Part shown: one piece after another, positions 13,201 to 24,500 of the stretch
How positions within the stretch are numbered: position 1 is the first letter of the stretch
Layout of the letters: each line of letters starts with the position of its first letter
DNA from: Branchiostoma belcheri
Taxonomy: Eukaryota > Chordata > Leptocardii > Amphioxiformes > Branchiostomatidae
Assembly: GCF_001625305.1 (NCBI RefSeq)
Contig: NW_017803157.1
Coordinates: forward strand, 1,481,376-1,545,375
DNA: 64,000 bases
Reading direction: 5' to 3'
Translations under genes and position numbers: made by a program
Notes under the pieces: model-generated
What the model saw: the letters and a program-made list of their open reading frames with translations, nothing else
The model's database searches: none
What the model was told of the DNA's origin: nothing

Positions 13201-14616
13201 TGAACTGCATCTCCACGAAGTGTCCGACGGGGGCCTGGATGGTCCAGATGCAGTCCTGGTTGTTGTCGTAGTACTGGGGACCGAAGGTGCCCGCCACGTC
13301 GTCCAGAATCCCGCCGCATTGGATCTGCAGAGGGTTGGAGCCGCCGTTACAGTTCTGCTCGTCGCTCATGTCGCCGCAGTCGTTGTCGCCGTCACAGACC
13401 CAGGAGCTGGAGACACAGCCGCCGTTCAGGCACTGGAACTGAGCCGAGGTGCAGCCCTGCCCGCCACCTGGGGAAATTTCAAGGCTTTTGTATCCAGAAC
13501 TGTATTTAATATAGGCAAATGTTTTACAGAACCTTTTTAGTCGTTGGGAATTGTAATGTCCCAACGCAATTCAGCCATCTAAAAATATAAACTGTCTATC
13601 TGATGCTATGCCAAAATGGGTTTATGGTAGGCTCAGGCAAGGCTCCGCAAGACGGATTTACAACAAGAACATCTAATCATGAATACGCATAGACTATCCA
13701 AGACCGTGTCTGAGCACGGATGGAATAAAGCACAGCTCTGGATACAACAGCTGTTTAAAACCTTACAGTCCTGTCTTTAGCCAGCAGATTTAACCTACTG
13801 TACAAAACTGATGTGTGTTAGAATTAAAAGCAGTTTTCAGGCTATGCGATACAAAAAAAAGTTGTAGACTTACCTCCACAGTTTTGCTCATCAGAGCCGT
13901 CCCAGCAGTCTTCGAAATTATCACATTGCCAGCTGGCCTGGATACAGTCCCCGTCGTCACACTCAAATTCGCTACTCAAACAAAATTGAGCTGGAAAAAA
14001 TACCGTAACGGTTCAAATACGGTTATCAACAAACTTACTAGTAAATAGTCTTTTAACGCAGAAAGATATAGTATAAAATGGTCTTATATATTCAATTACG
14101 GTTATTAACTCTGAAGAAAAGGATGAAATGTATATAGCCTTTTGATATAGAAAGACATAGTCTAAAATGGTCCAATAGTACAATAGCATCATTCGGAAAG
14201 TTTTGCAGCATTTTGAATTGACCAAATTTGACACCATATGGAACGACTGTGCAAATTCATTAAAAAACTGATACAGGACCATGCTGTACCAAACTCGCTT
14301 TTCTTACATAACAAAATTCTATATTGATTTTCTCAAAACAAGGCAATGTTTCATATTAGCTCAGTTTTTGGTAATGGTCACCTCATTCCGATTTGTTTCA
14401 ATCATTTAATAAGAGTATTTGAAATGTGCTGATGTTGCACTCAAACGACAAAAAATAAATTGCAGTAGAATACATACATCTTACCAAATGACAAACGCTC
14501 GACAATAACATGATTCAACTTAACAATGTTAGAAACTGCACAACTTCGATAATAGACTAACCTGGCTGACTAACGGCGGCTCCGAAACACAGAAACACCA
14601 GAGCAAGGACCCTCAT
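10203..14616 (-). CDS. Secreted LDLRA-LDLRA-CUB-CUB protein, paralog 1
   Basis: Complete seven-exon gene, 340 aa. Exons in transcription order: 14616-14562, 13990-13874, 13467-13164, 12650-12457, 11882-11779, 10954-10834, 10330-10203, in consistent phase to TGA. The start [17 protein letters not shown] is a signal peptide, so the product is secreted with no membrane anchor seen. Exon 2 is an LDLRA module with six cysteines and the calcium-site motif DGSDE. Exon 3 carries a second LDLRA (DMSDE) fused to the first half of CUB1. Exon 4 completes CUB1 ([13 protein letters not shown]). Exons 5-7 form CUB2 ([27 protein letters not shown] stop). LDLRA and CUB modules usually bind protein or glycan ligands with calcium; no ligand can be inferred. 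First of four tandem paralogs. Confidence 0.92.
10424..10607. mobile_element. Foldback/MITE element, family B
   Basis: Termini are inverted copies: TTAAGTTCGAATTTTGTTCC on the left and GAAACAAAAGTTTTAACTT on the right. The interior contains inverted arms around CGACCGGTTACTCTGATCTTC. Related copies lie at 18390 (split by a LINE), 26525, 45892 and 46194. Too short to encode a transposase. Confidence 0.75.
12260..12378. repeat. Hairpin repeat with GTTCTATTTCGA / TCGAAATAGAAC arms
   Basis: Inverted arms CATCGAACACGCATCGAACC and GGTTCGATGTGTTCGAT flank inner arms GTTCTATTTCG and CGAAATAGAAC, which occur twice. It lies in intron 4 of paralog 1, about 80 bases beyond the donor of the CUB1b exon. 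Confidence 0.7.
12733..12785 (-). pseudogene. Fossil CUB1b exon fragment in paralog 1
   Basis: A partial copy of the start of the CUB1b exon lies in the intron just upstream of the real exon (top edge 12650). On the minus strand it has an intact acceptor (aattttcag) and then encodes [14 protein letters not shown] before homology stops. It has no downstream half or donor. A similar fragment is in the equivalent intron of paralog 3 at 23908-23962. Confidence 0.8.
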
Positions 14617-15702
14617 GATGTAGACCTCTCTTCACGGTTATTGAGAAAAACAAGGTGCTATGAGTGTCGTTACCTTATTTATACCTGTATCGGAAATAGA
14701 TCATACGTGTTATTTGATCCTGATTGCAAACATTGGTGCATCCGGACGCAAACGTCACTAAAACCGCTGCACCTGTTACTTTCCGTGGTCTACCCGTGTG
14801 AGTGTGCGCGTGTACAATGTAAGTACATGCATGTATGTATACACGTAGTGTATGTTTATATGTATTATGTGTTATGTATGTACGGATATCGTACGGATAT
14901 CATGACTGTGTAAGTGTGAGTCAGCACGGTTACCAAAATGACTGTACATTTTTGTATAGAGCAAAAAAACTTGGACAAACATTATATTGCCACGTCAGAA
15001 CCGTTTTATTCTTTGGAAAAATATTCGACTATAGCCAGAGGATACACTTGCCGGCATGTATTTTTTATTCAGTATCATATCTATTCTTACACGTCATGTA
15101 AAATTACATTACTTGTCCATAATAGCGTTTGACATATTTATAGTGACATGTAAAACATACACTTTGTCCTTTTCTCATGCCTTGAGTTATCCTCAATTTC
15201 AAATACCATGGACCCATCGTCTGGACCAGTCTAATACACACGTACTGACTCTTTAAAGAGACTATTGCAATAACTGAAACAACAGCAAACAACAGCAACT
15301 TTCATTTTCAATTGTAATGTATTTAGTAATGACATGTATGCTTTAGGATGGATTTATTAGTATAATATGCTTGTGAGTTTGCCAGGACTTCAATCATATG
15401 ACCTTTACCATTGTAACCTCATGTAACCTCTACCATTACCCTCGTGACCTCAATGGAAAGCTGCATATTTGAGTTTTCTGATGAATAAGCAAGGGTCCAG
15501 GCAAACACTTCCATGCTAGAGAGCGGACCAACTCCCCTGGCATGCTATCTCTCTATTTGACCGATTTCTACTCTTTCCGGCCGCCTCTCGAAGCCTGGTA
15601 GAGGCTACTTTTTTTATATATATATTCCAACATTTCATGACCAAACATGGCATCGACACACTCAAGTTATATCAAATAACTTGAGTTATATCAAATTACC
15701 GC
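14617..15702. other. Spacer between LDLRA-CUB paralogs 1 and 2
   Basis: Contains the promoter side of paralog 1 (just above 14616) and the 3' side of paralog 2. A TTTATT at 15353-15358 is a possible minus-strand polyadenylation signal for paralog 2. No coding exon is recognised. Confidence 0.5.
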
Positions 15703-15872
15703 CACCAACACAGAGTACAGGACAGGACAATACTCATTTTCACTTGAGTTAAGTGAGGAAAGTCGTGTAAAGTGCCTTTCCCAAGGGCACAAGATCGGTG
15801 GCATGTCAGGACTCGAACCCGGGACCTCTTGGTTCCGAGACGAGCACTCTGCCGCTACGCCACACGACCCCT
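15703..15872 (-). mobile_element. tRNA-derived SINE, family S1
   Basis: On the minus strand it begins GGGGTCGTGTGGCGTAGCGG with an A-box-like segment and a perfect B box GGTTCGAGTCC, then the body motif CTTGGGAAAGGCACTTTACA. It lies 18 bases below the stop codon of paralog 2, in its 3' UTR. Other copies: 22392, 31363, 37598, 37722 and 63930. Confidence 0.85.
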
Positions 15873-15890
15873 AGAGGCTACTTCCCTGCA

Positions 15891-18800
15891 TCAGTCCACG
15901 GTTGTGTACTGTGCTGCGAAGCCGGTGGCGGTGGTACGACCGTCGCTGTAGAACACCACCTTCAGCGTGTTGGACGAGGACACGATGGGCGGCAGGTGCA
16001 GGTTAAGGTTGCCGCAATAACGACCTGGCGAAGGGTGACACAAAATATTATGTTAAACTAGAAAGGTAACATTTGCAAATGCATGTTTACCTTCGCATAT
16101 AATAAATACAAATACAAATATGGTATGCTCTGTGCTTAGTCGAGCACATTCATACACGTGTATGTGGTGAAAGGGGACTAAATCCCTCCTGCTATGAAAC
16201 TGCAACACGATGTAACCCAACACTAGTTACCATGTTGACAGACGTCTGGTTTAGGTCATTGACCTTATTTGTTTGTAGAAGAAGAGGAAGAAACCGGGCA
16301 AAAACAATATGTTTTCCTTCGGTAAGTCCCATGACATTATTACTTCGCCAAATGATGTTAGCATTAACACGACTGACGAATTGTATATTTCTCATTGATA
16401 ATGCAAATAAGATATCAAAACCGAAAGTTCAGTTGCAGTACTATATCAAGCTGCCAGGGAGCTCAAAGTCTTCACATTTTGAGGTTTTATCAAGGCCTAC
16501 CCATCTACCAAGTTTCATGGCAATCAAATGACAGCTTCTTGAGTTATCGTACTTGCTAAACTACATACACACAGACACACATTGCCATACAAACGCTACC
16601 AAAAACATAACCTGCTTGTATGGTTCTGGGCTGTAGTAAAACAATTAAATCCTGTACCCTGAGAAACGTCGTTGTCGAAGATTTCCACATAGTCGTTGGT
16701 GCCAGGACAGAGTGTCTCTGGTTCAAGTTCAAAGACAGGAAAGACGAGGTAGATCCTCTTCCCTGCCCTCACAGTTATCTGTAACGAAAGGCAACTGTTA
16801 TAGAACATTAATTCGGAGATCTCAGACTTCCATGAAATATTTAGATGTTGTGCAATCTTCTTTTGACAATCGCCATCATTGTCAAGCAAGCTAAGGAAAC
16901 AACACCAGCTGCCAAGGAGGTCATGTAACGAAAAACAGCAGTGAAACCAGTGAGCGCTACCAGATGCAGACGTAATTAATGACTTTCTCCTTCTCAAAAG
17001 ACTGAACCCAACCATACCATTACAACCTGACCTAAGGGCCATGCGGAAACACAGACACACACGGAAACGGCGAACTGTTCTCTCAACGGACAAACTCCCT
17101 TGGCATGCTTATCTCTCTATTTTGGCCGATTTCTGCTCTTTACAACCGCCTCCTCAAGCCTGGTAGAGGCTAGGACACATACACAGACATACCAAAAACA
17201 ATACATCCATTGTTGGAGGAATCAAAGTAGTCAATACCATACATTGATATTTTACACGAGTGGTGAAATTAAGCCCATTGTAATCAGCTTACTCAATATG
17301 AAGCACTGCATTTTCATTTTGAAAACGGATATTTTTTCGGCTCACCTCCCATTGGCAGCGCGCGTTGTTGTCGTAGCTGTTTGGGAAGTTCATGCTGGAG
17401 AATTCGCCAAAGGGTGCGGTCAGCTCCTTGGGACCGCCACAGCCAGACGCTGGGAGGACAGATCGTATGGACACCTACTTAAGGCCACAGCAACTAAATT
17501 ATATGGATGGCATCCACCAACCGGTGCAATAGCTCAATTGGTAGAGTGCTCGCTTTGTAACCGGGAGGTCGTGAGTTCAGACCCCGGCCGGGTCATACCA
17601 AAGACTTTAAAAATGGTACGAGTACACACTTCTTTCTCTGCTTAGCACTCAGCACATATGAAAAAGAGTGTGGGAAGGTCAAACACACAGCACTACTAGC
17701 GGACTAGCCCCCTGCATTGCACAATTGTGTGTCGCCCAAGGCCTGAGAAATGGAGATGGGCACCACCCTACGCTCGGGCAAGAGCACGGGAGACCTTCCT
17801 TCCTTCCATCCTCCTCAGTCTTCAAATATAATGCGATAGAGCTGGCGATAGGGAAAAAACAGGCGCGCCAAAAAAAATAAGATTCTTACATTTGACATCA
17901 TGAACCGTGTAAACAAGACACGATACTTTGTGCTACGTTTACTGCCAGCTATTACAAAATCCATTTGTCACTGAAACAGCTTTGAAATAAAGAAAAGTTT
18001 GGTGTATCGACTGAATGAGCCATCTGCCAAAGGTAGACTTACGGTGCACTGGCGGCTGGTCTGTAGTTGTATATACAAGTCTGAAGCCCGTCTCAGTGAC
18101 GCTGTTGTCGGTGACGAATCTGACGGTTAAGGCATTGCCGTGGGAATGCATCGGGGCCGGGATGGTGCTGCCGCAGAACTTACCCATCAGCGGCGCCGAG
18201 GTGTCGGGACCGTCGTACACCGCAACGTAGTCATAGCTGAAAAAAAAAACGTGATCAGTACGACGTGTATGTAGTTTACGTACAGCTACGAGTACACAGG
18301 CTTCGACCTATACTTTTGTTCTGTATCTGTATAGCTGGCATTAGTGGTGTGTATCAATGAATTGGGATATACAAGACACGTACGTGTTTTAAGTTGGGAA
18401 CAAAGTTGGGACCTCTGGTATTCTTGGCACTAATCAACGACGCGGTACCAGCAGAGGAAACATCTACTGAAGGCTGGAAATACGTAGATGACATGTCATT
18501 GGCTGAGTCCAGGCACAACAGTCTTCCCTCCACAATCCAAAGAGACATTGATAGCCTAGTTCACTGGACAGAGTCTAATCATATGGAACTTAATCCATCT
18601 AAGTGCAAAGTAATGGTAGTATGTTTTATGAGAGAACCACCCCCACCTCCACAGTTGTCTGTGGGGCCGTCTGTATTGGAAGTTGTCCATGTTGCGAAAG
18701 TACTAGGTGTAACACTTCAATCAGATCTCAAGTGGTCCGCCCATGTAAACTCCATGGTGAGCAAAGCCAACCGTAGACTTTACCTGGTGCGAGTGCTAAA

Positions 18801-20512
18801 GAAGTATGGACTTGGTGATAATGACCTAATTCTAGTTTTCTGCGGTTTTGTAAGACCACTACTAGAGTACGCTTGCCCCGTGTGGCACCCAGGCATCACC
18901 TCTGTTCAGTCTAGACACATAGAGTCTGTGCAAAGGCGAACATGTAGAATTGTATTGGGTAAGAACTACGTCAACTATGATGCAGCCCTAGGCCAGCTGT
19001 CCCTTACCTCTCTGTACCAGAGACGAGTCCTACCCTGTAAGAAGTTTGCAGTGTCTTTATCAAGATCCCCTACTTTCTCCAGTTAGTTACCGCCTACACG
19101 TGCAATTGTACATGGCAGAGAACTCAGGTCCAAAAATCAAATCAGTCAATTTAGCTGCAGAACATCGAGATTTAAGAACAGTACTTTACCTTTCATTGTA
19201 AAGTTACTAAATGATAGTTGACATGTTCATTGTGTAAGTCATGGTTGTATACGTATTGAATCGTTATAGCTGATTTTATATTGTTTAACATTGTTGTATT
19301 GAATCGTTATAGCTGATTTTATATTGTTTAAATGTAAACAATAACCACAATTCAGCCGAAGGGCTGCTATGGTATTGTATTTGTATTTGTATTTGTGTGG
19401 AAATAAATAAACCAGTCATATAAGTTCAAAACTTTGTTCCAACACAAAGAATTCTCAGCTTTTAACCGGTTACTCCGGCGATCCGATCTTCTTCAATTGA
19501 CTGACCCACACTTCAGAGAAGCCACGTGACAAGTCTCACTGGGTCAGTCTACTGAGGAAGACCAGAGTGACTGGTCGAAAACTCTAGGTGAGATAATTTC
19601 TTTCTGTTGGACCAAACGTTTTAACTTTAAACAATCAGATAAATCGCCTCACGCGCAGGACGGCCCTCCAGCCTCCACGTCAAAGGCTGTGAACTCCAGC
19701 TCGATATAGCTGCCCTGGGGCGCTCTGATAGTCCAGACACAGTCCATGTCGTTGTTGTATGAAGGACTGATGCTTCCGGTGGTGTCGGTCAACAACCCAC
19801 CACACGACACCGGCCCACCTATGGGGGAAGTACAACAGAATCAACTTTATGATTTTATAACGCGTTCATCCCAAGAACATTGTCATTTGTGTAATACGTA
19901 AAACTCTATGTAAACGACAGATGTTAATAATTAACTATAATGTCGTTTCAACGCTGTTTATAGTTACATCAATCACATTGTTTATTAGTATATGACTGTA
20001 AAATCAATGCAATTCAGCCCTGAAGGACTGCAAGGCTGATTGTACAATAAAATTTGTTTGAAAGTTGCACCTTTATTTGCAAAATCACGCCCAAATGTTA
20101 ATTGCTTGTACAGTGCAAGAAAGTAAAGTAAAGCAAAATGAGATATACGACTACTCTTTGCTCAACTTATACTAAAGGTACGCTCGCTACTATTTTGATT
20201 ATGGGGTTTGACTTCTTTGAATGCACTGGACAATAAATTGTCCTACTATTGCGGCAACTGCTTGAAATAATCTGTTGATCTCATAGTTAATGTGTTGTTT
20301 TGGGTGTTATTGAAAATGTACCACATTTATCAGAAAAAGAAATAGAAAGGATAATACTAATCATAATCTAAAAAAACGAGATAACAGTGCTTTCCAACCG
20401 TTGCAGTTGAGTTCGTCGCTCATGTCGCCACAGTCGTTATCACCGTCACAGACCCAGCTGTCTGGTATGCAGTTCCCACTGGTACATTGGAACTGGGACG
20501 GCGAGCATTGCT
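15891..20512 (-). CDS. LDLRA-CUB-CUB protein, paralog 2 (5' exons not found)
   Basis: Six exons are identified: 20512-20399 (LDLRA, DMSDE), 19818-19653 (CUB1a), 18236-18043 (CUB1b, [13 protein letters not shown]), 17449-17346 (CUB2a), 16778-16658 (CUB2b, NDYVEIF) and 16024-15891 (CUB2c, ending AAQYTTVD and TGA). Frame is continuous for 277 codons. The paralogs have two more 5' exons (signal peptide and first LDLRA), but I found neither between 20512 and the end of paralog 3 at 21529; that space holds repeat sequence. The copy may be 5'-truncated, may use a diverged leader, or may be spliced from upstream paralog 3 exons. The exon-1 donor is gttgga, weaker than elsewhere. LDLRA2 and CUB1a are on separate exons, as in paralog 4. 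Confidence 0.8.
17521..17860 (+). mobile_element. tRNA-derived SINE, family S3
   Basis: Starts GGTGCAATAGCTCAATTGGT (A box TAGCTCAATTGG) and has a degenerate B box in GAGTTCAGACCCCGG. The tail has the family signature TTTCTCTGCTTAGCACTCAG and CACAATTGTGTGTCGCCCAA. It is intronic in paralog 2. Other copies are at 33045 and 36090. Confidence 0.85.
18396..19420 (+). mobile_element. 5'-truncated LINE with reverse-transcriptase 3' half
   Basis: An open frame of 230 codons (18394-19086) starts inside the reverse-transcriptase motif GTKLGP, contains the catalytic YVDD (as [10 protein letters not shown]), and continues through the thumb region ([24 protein letters not shown]) to a stop. The non-coding 3' end finishes in a (TTTGTA)-like tail at about 19372-19400. 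Both ends are flanked by TAAGTT (18390-18395 and 19421-19426), read as the target duplication. It sits inside a family B foldback element in an intron of paralog 2. The motif set fits the CR1/L2/jockey-type group of non-LTR elements; exact clade unknown. Confidence 0.85.
19421..19636. mobile_element. Right part of family B foldback split by the LINE
   Basis: Continues the family B sequence broken at 18395: TTTGTTCCAACACAAAGAAT, then ACCAGAGTGACTGGTCGAAA, ending GTTTTAACTTTAAAC. Its left part is at about 18380-18395. Compare the uninterrupted copy at 10424-10607. Confidence 0.75.
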
Positions 20513-20524
20513 CTGTGCCACCAG

Positions 20525-21060
20525 GAATTCAAACAGTAACATACATTATTTAATACTGTTCTTTTCTCCGGGTGCGCTTCTCTTCTGCGCAGTGCATCAG
20601 TCTGGCGTCTCCTGATTGTAGCTACCCGGACAGTGTGAACCTCCTGTTTGTTCGGTCATTGGCAATGTCCTCTTTGTGTTCTATGTCAATATTGAGAGCG
20701 TCCAAGGATAGTACATGAACTCATGAAGACCTAGCTGAAACACTGGCAAATATTGACCTGGAGTCCAGGCTGTTGCCAGGGCCTACACATGGAACAGCCC
20801 GGATATTCGGCACAACAGAGGGCCGACATGCCCTGAGAAAATCCCTTCCGATCAGAATAGTTTCAAATTTGCAGCTAGCCAGACTACAGTCGTGACAGAA
20901 ATGTGAGATTACAGCGGATTTATGTTTATATGATTTCTATGTTCATGTTTATGTTTTGATGTCTTATAAGCCCATATGGTCCCATATGGGCTTGGCGACA
21001 AAAGTCGCAAGACACGTAAATAAAAATTCATTCATTCACTCATTCATTCGGAAGATTACA
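20525..21060 (+). mobile_element. Probable LINE 3' remnant with (ATTC)n tail
   Basis: Non-coding sequence ending in AAAAATTCATTCATTCACTC, the kind of short tandem tail left by non-LTR retrotransposons. No reverse-transcriptase motif is readable. It occupies the place where the first exons of paralog 2 would be expected. Left edge is approximate. Confidence 0.4.
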
Positions 21061-21468
21061 GCAGATATAGAGCCTCTCACAGAAAGAGGCAGTGAAGATA
21101 TTATGTGATGTTTGATCGTTACCTCAGTTCCCAAATCTTACCAACAACATGAACATGAACATGAACATTGCTAATGACAGAAATCTTTGTGACATTCACT
21201 CTGCTCTATATGGTATTGTCAAAGACTGATCTAATCCGACGATTGGTGCATGGCGATAGAGGTCTCTTTCACCTCTACACACACACATGTGCTATGTAAA
21301 ACGCATTTCCAAAATCATATCCAGTTGCTTGAGTAACTGATTTTTGGCGTATCTTATTACCTGGATGTCTAACCTTCATCGACGTATGTGCAACGCACAT
21401 CGGCAACACATATTTTGAGTGGAAAATAAAGACACTGATATTCATCAGTCTGAGAGTACTTCAACAAC

Positions 21469-21474
21469 TTTATT
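21469..21474 (-). terminator. Polyadenylation signal of LDLRA-CUB paralog 3
   Basis: TTTATT on the plus strand, 55 bases below the stop codon at 21529-21531. It implies a very short 3' UTR. Confidence 0.55.
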
Positions 21475-21528
21475 GGGAACTCAGATATGATTGCGAACCA
21501 AAGTTGTGTGGACTTCCGCCGGCGCTGC

Positions 21529-24500
21529 TCAGTTGTGTGTTGTGTACTGTGCCTCAAAGCCGGTAGCTGTGGTGCTGGAGTCAGTTTTGAACACCACCTT
21601 CAGCGTGTTGCCGGTGGAAGTGATCGGGGGCAGATGGATGTTGCCGCAATGGCGACCTGACAGAGAAATAAAAGAAAAGAAATTGGGATTTCAAACCTCC
21701 GGTAGGTATCTAGAGTTTTTGTGAATCTAGTATTGGCACAATCTGGTATGACATGATGGTCTGACGTCCTACACCTGGCCTTGACAAAAACTTAGCCAGC
21801 TGAAAGGCCGGAATTGCATGAACCTAACTTGGCTGTGTGGCAAGCCTTAAGTAGGTATCCCTATATCTATTGACTATGTGGGCAGACCTTCCTGTCAATC
21901 TGCGGTACTGCATCAAATGCCGTCAAATACGGACACACAAGCAAACATACACACACACACAAGCAAGTACACCGAAAACAATACCTCCAAAAGGAAAGCC
22001 ACACGTACAAAGTAGACAAATGTATTTAAGAGATACGAGAAAGTTCACCCCCCCCCCACCCATTTTTGGCGCTAGCTTGTTGAATGTTACACTGCACAAA
22101 TTCTATTCCTTAAAGCATGCGTAAAGGCTGCATTTCTTCACTTACATGTATGTGTACCTTTACGTAAGCTTTCATGTGTGCTGAAAGATAGGCTTTCGTT
22201 GAATGTTACCTAGGGAAACGTCGTTCTCGAAGATCTCCACGTAGTCGTTGGTGGTTGGACAGAGTCTCGCTGGTTCCAGATCGAAGGCGGGGAAACTCAG
22301 GTGAATCCTCTTTCCCACCTCAGTCTCGATCTACGACGAAAAAATAATCACAAAGTCACAGATGTTTTCATTTACAATCTTTCAAAAGTGGGGTCGTGTG
22401 CCGTATAGATAAGAGGTCCGATTTCAAGGCCCGATTTTGTGCCCTTGGGAAAGGCACTTAACACGACAATGGGTATTGTCCGTTGTCCTCTGCATTAGTG
22501 GTGGGATTAAAATAAATTGAAAAAAAATATCTGTCAGTGAGTGTGTCGTCAACCACGTATTGTGTTAAGTGTTGGAAAAGAAATAAAGATTCAAATAACA
22601 CTGAACAATAGCCCTGGCATTTTTATCACATTAAAATTCAAAATATTGTTGCCTACCTCCCACTGGCACTGCGCGTTGTTGTCGTAGTTGTTGGGGTAGT
22701 TCATGCTGGTGAAGCTGCCGGTTGGATCAGTCAGCAGTTCGGGACCTCCACAGCCAGAAGCTGAGGAACAAAACTTGTATCAGAACTCCGTGAATAGTTT
22801 CATCAAGGTTGGTAAGTTACTGAGTAAAGAGACTCTTTTTACACAACCAAGTGTTTTATTCACAGCCGACGTTTCGGTGACCGTCTGCCACCTTCCTCAG
22901 GGTAATTCTGACTGGTTCACATTGCACAGCACAGGTGTTGCTGCTATAGATGCATTCCCATACTTTGCATCAGAACTACATTGACCCCCCTTACGGCATC
23001 ATGAACTCCATATGTCTTAGTCATCAGAATACCAATTGGTCAAGGCGACAGCAAGTACATTTTATGGATGACATCTTTTGCAGACTCCAAAAGCTGCAGA
23101 GACTCGAGCACGAAAAAATCGAGATGGACAAAAAAACATTTTCAAAATGGAGACCAAAAACGTTGCAACAAGAATTGAAGTAATTAAACATGGTATCATA
23201 GCCAACAAGACTTATATTCTAGGAGCGTGGTAGTTGAATCAAAAGCCTTCGATCATGAAATCTATAAATACGATGTACAGTCCCATCATTTAGCCGATAG
23301 GTAGCTGAAGAGCAGTATCACTACAACTACAATCAATTCTATTGTCACCATAGTAGTGCTTTTTCTAAATCAGCTGAAAATCAATGCGCGTGCAGATGAA
23401 TTTTACTAGTTGTGGCCTGATAGATACTATGAGGCAGAGAATAATCTCCAAGCACATCATACGGTGGCAAGGCAGTATCCATTGGCCAGAAGAGTGTCCA
23501 TTATAGCCATCGAAGCTAATGGGCACTCCTCTGACCAGCGGATACTGCCTTGCCACCGTATGATCATGATCTGCTTGGTGGCGATAGGAAGAGAACAGGC
23601 TACAAACTCACGGTGTACGGGATGCGTGTCTGTAGTTGTATAGACCAGCGTGAACCCGGTCTCCGTGACGCTCCTATCAGTGACGAACCGGACGGTCATG
23701 ACGTTGGTGTGGGAGTGCATCGGAGCCGGGATTTCGCTCCCGCAGAACTTGCCGACCAGCGGCGCGGAGGTGTCGGCTCCGTCGTAAATAGCAACATAAT
23801 CATAGCTGAAAATTACAGAAGAAATTGTCAGAGATCCAGCTAACAAGAAGGTGGTACTATATGTGTACTTGAAAGTTTACAAGTTGTAGCTTTGTCATCA
23901 AGTTTTAAGTGGCGCGGAGGTGTCGGAACTGTCGTACACGGCATCATAGTCATAGCTGGAAATTATGTTATTTGTCATTAGCAAGAATCAAACTTATTTC
24001 AACTACAAGTTGTAGATTCTGAACAGGGTGAGTCTGGGACACATAATGCAAGTTTTACATAGGGCCACCACTCTGCCATCTAATGCCATCATCTTCCAAA
24101 ATAATCTCAGATAAGCTAATATGATAAAACACAGTGTAGAGTTCAACTACTCAAATAAAGAATCTCACACAGACTGGTTTTTCATGACTGTAATCTGGTG
24201 CTCTACTTTCTACAGTAACAGGTTTGTAGGAGAGATAGCTTTAACTTCCAGATTCCTTTATTGGGATGTGCTATCCCAAACCATTTACTTGTTTCAGATC
24301 TCTACACCTAGTGCTGGCTGATGTAGGGCCAGATCGGCGTTCTAAAAGTTGCTAAAAGAAATACCTGCAGGACGACCCGCCAGACTCCAGATCAAAGGCT
24401 GTAAAATCCAGCTCGATGAACCAGCCGGCCGGAGCGGCGATGGTCCAGATACAGTCCATGTTGTCGTCATACGTAGGGCTGATGGTTCCGGTGGTGTCGT

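Noticed and set aside
17523-17600. Functional tRNA gene
   Set aside because: The A box is good but the B box is degenerate, and the sequence continues into a SINE body repeated at 33045 and 36090.
21130-21190. Minus-strand run of Met-Phe codons with a gtaaga donor, tested as the missing leader exon of paralog 2
   Set aside because: It is a short ATGTTC repeat, would leave phase 0 rather than the needed phase 1, and does not resemble the other leaders.
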